Of a stretch of 64,000 bases of DNA, positions 60,666 to 64,000 are shown piece by piece (within the stretch, counting starts at the first letter, position 1; the number at the start of each line of letters is the position of its first letter). This DNA comes from Atherix ibis. Its lineage: Eukaryota > Arthropoda > Insecta > Diptera > Athericidae. The position numbers were made by a program, and so were the translations under genes. Where the stretch lies: positions 41,615,920 to 41,679,919 of the forward strand of contig OY282606.1 of the NCBI GenBank assembly GCA_958298945.1, written 5' to 3'. Below the pieces are notes generated by a model, which made no database searches, had not been told where the DNA came from, and worked only from the letters and a program-made list of their open reading frames with translations.

Positions 60666-61790
60666 GTTTACCGCTGCCTCGACTAGCTTTTTCCTTGCTA
60701 TTGGCACACTGACACATATAGTGAGGAAATAGAGTAAGGTCCCGTCCAAAAGGGCATTTGTTACTCTAATTGCCTCACTTTGTCTTACGTTACTTTTGCT
60801 GCTGACTAAAATTTTAACCATTCGGAGAATGGTGTTGATTTTGTCAACAGCATTTTTAATCTGAAGATTTCATTTTCTTCCACGGGCAATTGAGATACCC
60901 AGGATTTTCATTGAATCTTTTGGGCGGAGAAGGAAGGGGTTTAGTGACGAGTCCGATACACTACAATATTTTTTTCTGCAAACATGAAGGCAAGGTGGGT
61001 TCGATATACAGATAAACGCACCGTTTATGCTGCTCCAAGTGTAGATGTTGCGGATGGCGTTATTCGTTTGATGTTGAAGATCAGCACCAGATACAAGTAT
61101 AAAAATATTGTCAGCATATATAAAATGGTTAAAGGTTGATAGATGGTGGGAAACGGAGTGAATGTATATATTGAATAGGATCGTTGATAAAGGGGAAAAA
61201 TGACCGTTGGCGCGTATCGTGAAGGTTCTACCAGTTAGGTAGGAATGTAGAAGTGCCAATATTTGTGAGTCTACTCTCCACTCTGCCAGCTGTAAGAGTA
61301 CCCTGTGTGGTCATACGCCTTTTCGACGTTTGTAGCAATTATGGATTGAATGTTGGAGTTCAAGTAGCATACTCAGAGTTCCCCTGCCTGGCCTGTAGGC
61401 ATGTTGTTGGGGATTGAGTCTATTAACAAGCGCCTGGTTAAGTCTTTTAGCTAAGATCTTTTCCAGGATCTTGGAAGTACAAGGCAATAGTGAAATTGGT
61501 CTAAAGTTGTTAGCCGAAGGATGGGAGAGATTTTTCTTGGGAACTGGAATGGCTGTTGCAACTTTCCAGCAATTTGGGAAAATAGATTTTTCCAGAATTT
61601 TGTTAAAGAGGTGGACAATTCTAATATGAAAAGTCGAAGGTGCCTCTTTAATCATTTTAAAAGAAACCCTGTCCCTACCATGTGTGGTTCCCTTGAACGA
61701 ATTCAACGAAAAGTTGAACTCCGTAAGGGTTACTGGCTGGTTCAAGATTAGGGTAGAGGCTGACGGTATAGGCGAGAGATTTTCCATGAA
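60666..61790 (-). pseudogene. reverse transcriptase (fingers and palm) of the non-LTR ORF2
   Basis: Minus-strand frames in order: FKGTTHGRDRVSFKMI (61690), WKVATAIPVPKK (61560), NFRPISLLPCTSKILEKIL (61510-61450), NPQQHAYRPGRGT (61410), then after a shift VEKAYDH (motif A, about 61315, with Asn where the first Asp is expected), LLHSYLTGRTFTIR (61255-61210), LSTILFNIYIH (61190) and IYADNIFIL (61120-61095). The AGVPQGS block before LFNIY is damaged, and YADD is YADN (Asn codon 61107-61109). Then ILGI and VRQSEAIRV lead to the LTR insertion point. Inactive. Confidence 0.9.
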
Positions 61791-63040
61791 GTATTGTTTC
61801 TCTCTACGGCATGAATCAGTAAGGTGGTTGTTGGATGAAAACGAGGTCCAGGACTGTGCCAGTTCCTCAACGATAGCTGTCGAGTCGGATATAACTCCAT
61901 TCTCAGACTTAATATATGGGATAATCCCATTTTTTGGCTACCAAGAATTCAGTTAACACCTCTCCATGCTTCTTTCGGTGAGGTTCGGGAATCAATTGAG
62001 GTGGTGAAGTAATTCCAAGCTGTTCGCTTGGCCTGTTTCACCGCTCTTTTGACTCGAGCAGTCCTGAGTCTCAATTCGATGAGATTCGCCATACTAGAAT
62101 AACGAGAGTAGTGTTTCCAGGCCATATTTCTTTCACGTCGTAATGTTGCGATTTCGTAGGAATACCATTTAGATTGGTGTTTAGACAAGCCAGCTGAAGA
62201 GGGAATTGTCCCAGCAGCTGCATGTTTGAAGATTTTTATCACGTTTTCTGCCTCAAGATTAGTAGATTGGGCAACGGGTAGACCAGCAGAAGCTTTGAAA
62301 ATCGCAGCTCTGTAATTTTCCCAATTTGCGCACTCTTCTAGTGATTTTATTTTAACGTGCGCAACATTTGCCTCCACAAGTATGGGCAAGTGGTCACTTC
62401 CTTCAAGGAAGCCATGAACTTTCCATGAACTAAAGTTCCGTGTAGGAACGAAGGTGAGGTCAAGAAGAGAGGTAGTACCCCTGGTTGAGAAAAAGGTCGG
62501 TGAACCATCGTTTAGTAGAGTGAATCGGTACAGTTGAGCCATTCCTCGAAGATTTTTCCGCGCCAACAGGTTCTTGGGGAACTCCAAGCATGACTGTGGG
62601 CATTGAAATCTGCAAGGATGATGGTATTTTCGGGTAATTAGACCTTGCCAATCTGCTGGTGAAAAACGCAGGCTGTGTTCAATGTATATATTTGCAATGT
62701 GGACTTTGGGAGAGGTATTAACAGAAATAAGGATTGTCAAAAAATTTGTGAAACGTGAATTTTTGAGTAGGATATGGAGGGGTATATGATAAAACCTACA
62801 CCACATCTTTTGTTTTTGTTGGTTTTGTTGAAAAACAAACATTGGTATTTTTGATAGAATGGTTGGTTGTAGGAGTGAGGTAATTTGGTTTTTTGCAAAG
62901 CAACTATTTTTAGAGAGTACTGATTTAACAGCTGGCTCAGACCTTCTAGGTTATTAAGGACCTCGTAGATGTTCCATTGCAAAATGGAACATCTGATGTT
63001 GTTTCTTACACCATTTCTATGAATGCTTACCATAGTAGAA
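61791..63040 (-). pseudogene. AP endonuclease domain and linker of the non-LTR ORF2
   Basis: Starts at the ATG at 63033: SILQWNIYEVLNNLEGL (endonuclease start), then ALQKTKLP, where the catalytic Glu of the usual QET is Lys (codon 62890-62892), CGVGFIIYPS, then frameshifts. ADFNAH-type residues lie near 62600 in one frame, SLLDLTFV and the catalytic His block GSDHLPI (62470-62390) in the next. A basic linker with RRERN, WKHYSRY and WNYFTTSIDS leads to the RT. At least three frame breaks. Confidence 0.87.
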
Positions 63041-63058
63041 AGTTAGGCAAGCTAAAGA

Positions 63059-64000
63059 CTAGGACAGTAATATGTCCAAACATAGTGCTGCATTAGAGGT
63101 TTGCCGAAGGCATACCACTTCGTGTTCACCAGATTGCAGGCTCGTACTTTTAGAAAAAACATTAGCAATGTTTTTTTTTTTGGAGCTTGTGCCTGGTTTT
63201 CCAGACTTCATTTTTTGGGCTATGTTTAAAATGGTGTTGCGATCTTCTGGGTCGAGGTCTTTCACCGTGCTAATTAGTATAGCAACTTGTTCACTGGTGG
63301 ATCGGGGGTGGGTTGAAGGTGCTTGAGAATTTGAGAGTGGGGATTTTGATGGGGTGGTAATTGATTTACCAGAAGAGGCGTGGATTTCTGTATTTGTATT
63401 AGGTTTTTTGACAACTGGCGTTGCAGAATTAGATAGCTTACGCTCAGAAGTTTTTTTAGAAGGGGAGTGTACAATTTTTTTGGATGGAAAAGGGGATGGT
63501 GGCAATGGTGAGGTGGATGGAGAAGACGTTGGTGGCAATGATGAGGATACTGATGTATTGACGGGATGAGGTGACGCACGGACTGCTTGTGCAAAGGAGA
63601 TCTTCGACTGTATTGTGGAGGTATCCCTTTGATTTTTTTTGAATATGATTGTTGTTGTAGCCATTGAACATTTGTTGTCCTTCATTACTTTGAGAATGGT
63701 TTTTCTCTCAGCCTAAGAAGGGCAGCAACGGTCTCCTGAGGAATGTGTGTCTGTTTTGCAGTTAACGCAAAAGACACGTGTGCATAGCTTTTCAGGATGA
63801 GGCGCAAGTCCACAACTAACACATACCATCGAAGCCTTACAGTGTTTAGCTGTATGGCCCAGTACTTGGCAGTTGCGATATCTCATGGAGTTCGGATAAT
63901 AAGTTTTTAAATCAAATCTTTGGAAAAGGATGTTAATATTGAAAGAGAGTTCGTAGGGTCAAAACAACAATACCCGTAAATGATAGCGTACCGTCGCGCG
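63059..64000 (-). pseudogene. gag (ORF1) of the non-LTR element, 5' part beyond the window
   Basis: From the right edge the minus strand reads YYPNSMRYRNCQVLGHTAKH, C, then CVSCGLAPHPEKLC and CVNCKTDTHSSGDRCC (63900-63725): three Cys-His knuckles as in I/jockey gag, the first having lost one Cys (Tyr). A TAG at 63713-63715 interrupts, and the same frame continues as a Ser/Pro/Thr-rich tail (FAQAVRASPHPV, SSSLPPTSSPSTSPLPPS) with a short helix (VAILISTVKDLDPEDRN) to a stop at 63059. The endonuclease frame opens 26 bp later. Confidence 0.88.

Larger units (their letters stand above)
54783..64000 (-). mobile_element. I-like non-LTR retrotransposon, degenerate, split by an LTR element and cut by the window edge
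   Basis: Two segments, 60666-64000 and 54783-56080, form one element on the minus strand: gag (ORF1), then AP endonuclease, reverse transcriptase, RNase H and a C-terminal Cys block (ORF2), then a 3' UTR ending in an (ACAA)n tail at 54800-54783. This order, with RNase H after RT, is that of the I group. The frame runs from LVEAAV before the insertion to N-RCIRLASG after it once one copy of the 5 bp duplication GTTTA is counted. The 5' end lies beyond the right edge. Diverged 3' pieces of the same family occur at 7.0 and 42.3 kb in the opposite orientation. Confidence 0.92.

Overview
This is strongly AT-rich nuclear DNA from an insect, most likely a higher fly (Diptera). The evidence is one intact multi-exon host gene with the LIM + Ras-association + SARAH layout known for Drosophila Rassf, mostly 59-76 bp GT-AG introns, and an insect-type transposon load. 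The species cannot be fixed from the sequence. No bacterial-style operons, RNA genes or CRISPR arrays were seen.

Layout. 0-50 kb is a long gene-poor region of AT-rich intergenic DNA with decayed transposons on both strands. These include: (a) one family of DDE transposase related to Tc1/mariner with about 22 bp terminal repeats, present as a whole dead copy at 32.83-34.07 kb and as fragments at 4.7, 18.7 and 38.5 kb; (b) mariner-like remnants at 10.4, 21.4-22.3 and 34.1-34.6 kb, and a deletion-derivative mariner with perfect ends at 43.08 kb; (c) a Tc1-like remnant at 22.4-23.2 kb; (d) non-LTR retrotransposon pieces (reverse transcriptase, RNase H or gag) at 7.0, 20.9, 26.6, 30.5-31.1, 31.9-32.7, 35.7-36.3, 37.9, 42.3-43.1 and 43.7-44.2 kb. 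A block at 31.98-32.23 kb is made of direct and inverted copies of a short piece of the surrounding reverse-transcriptase frame and contains a perfect, spacer-free 112 bp palindrome.

50.4-53.9 kb holds the only convincing host gene, Rassf, on the minus strand: nine coding exons, 716 codons, all frames open and all splice sites GT-AG. Its product is expected to be a scaffold in Hippo and Ras signalling.

54.8-64.0 kb is a nest of two retroelements. A non-LTR retrotransposon of the I-like group (minus strand, gag-endonuclease-RT-RNase H, degenerate, running off the right edge) was split by a 4585 bp Ty3/Gypsy-type LTR element (plus strand, two 181 bp LTRs). A 5 bp target duplication flanks the LTR element, and collapsing it rejoins the host element's reading frame across the insertion. 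The LTR element is itself dead: an in-frame deletion through the RT core, a frameshift in RNase H and a nonsense codon after integrase.

Except for Rassf, nothing here looks like a working coding unit. A few unexplained open frames (9.2, 24.3-25.3 and 39.6 kb) are listed with low confidence.
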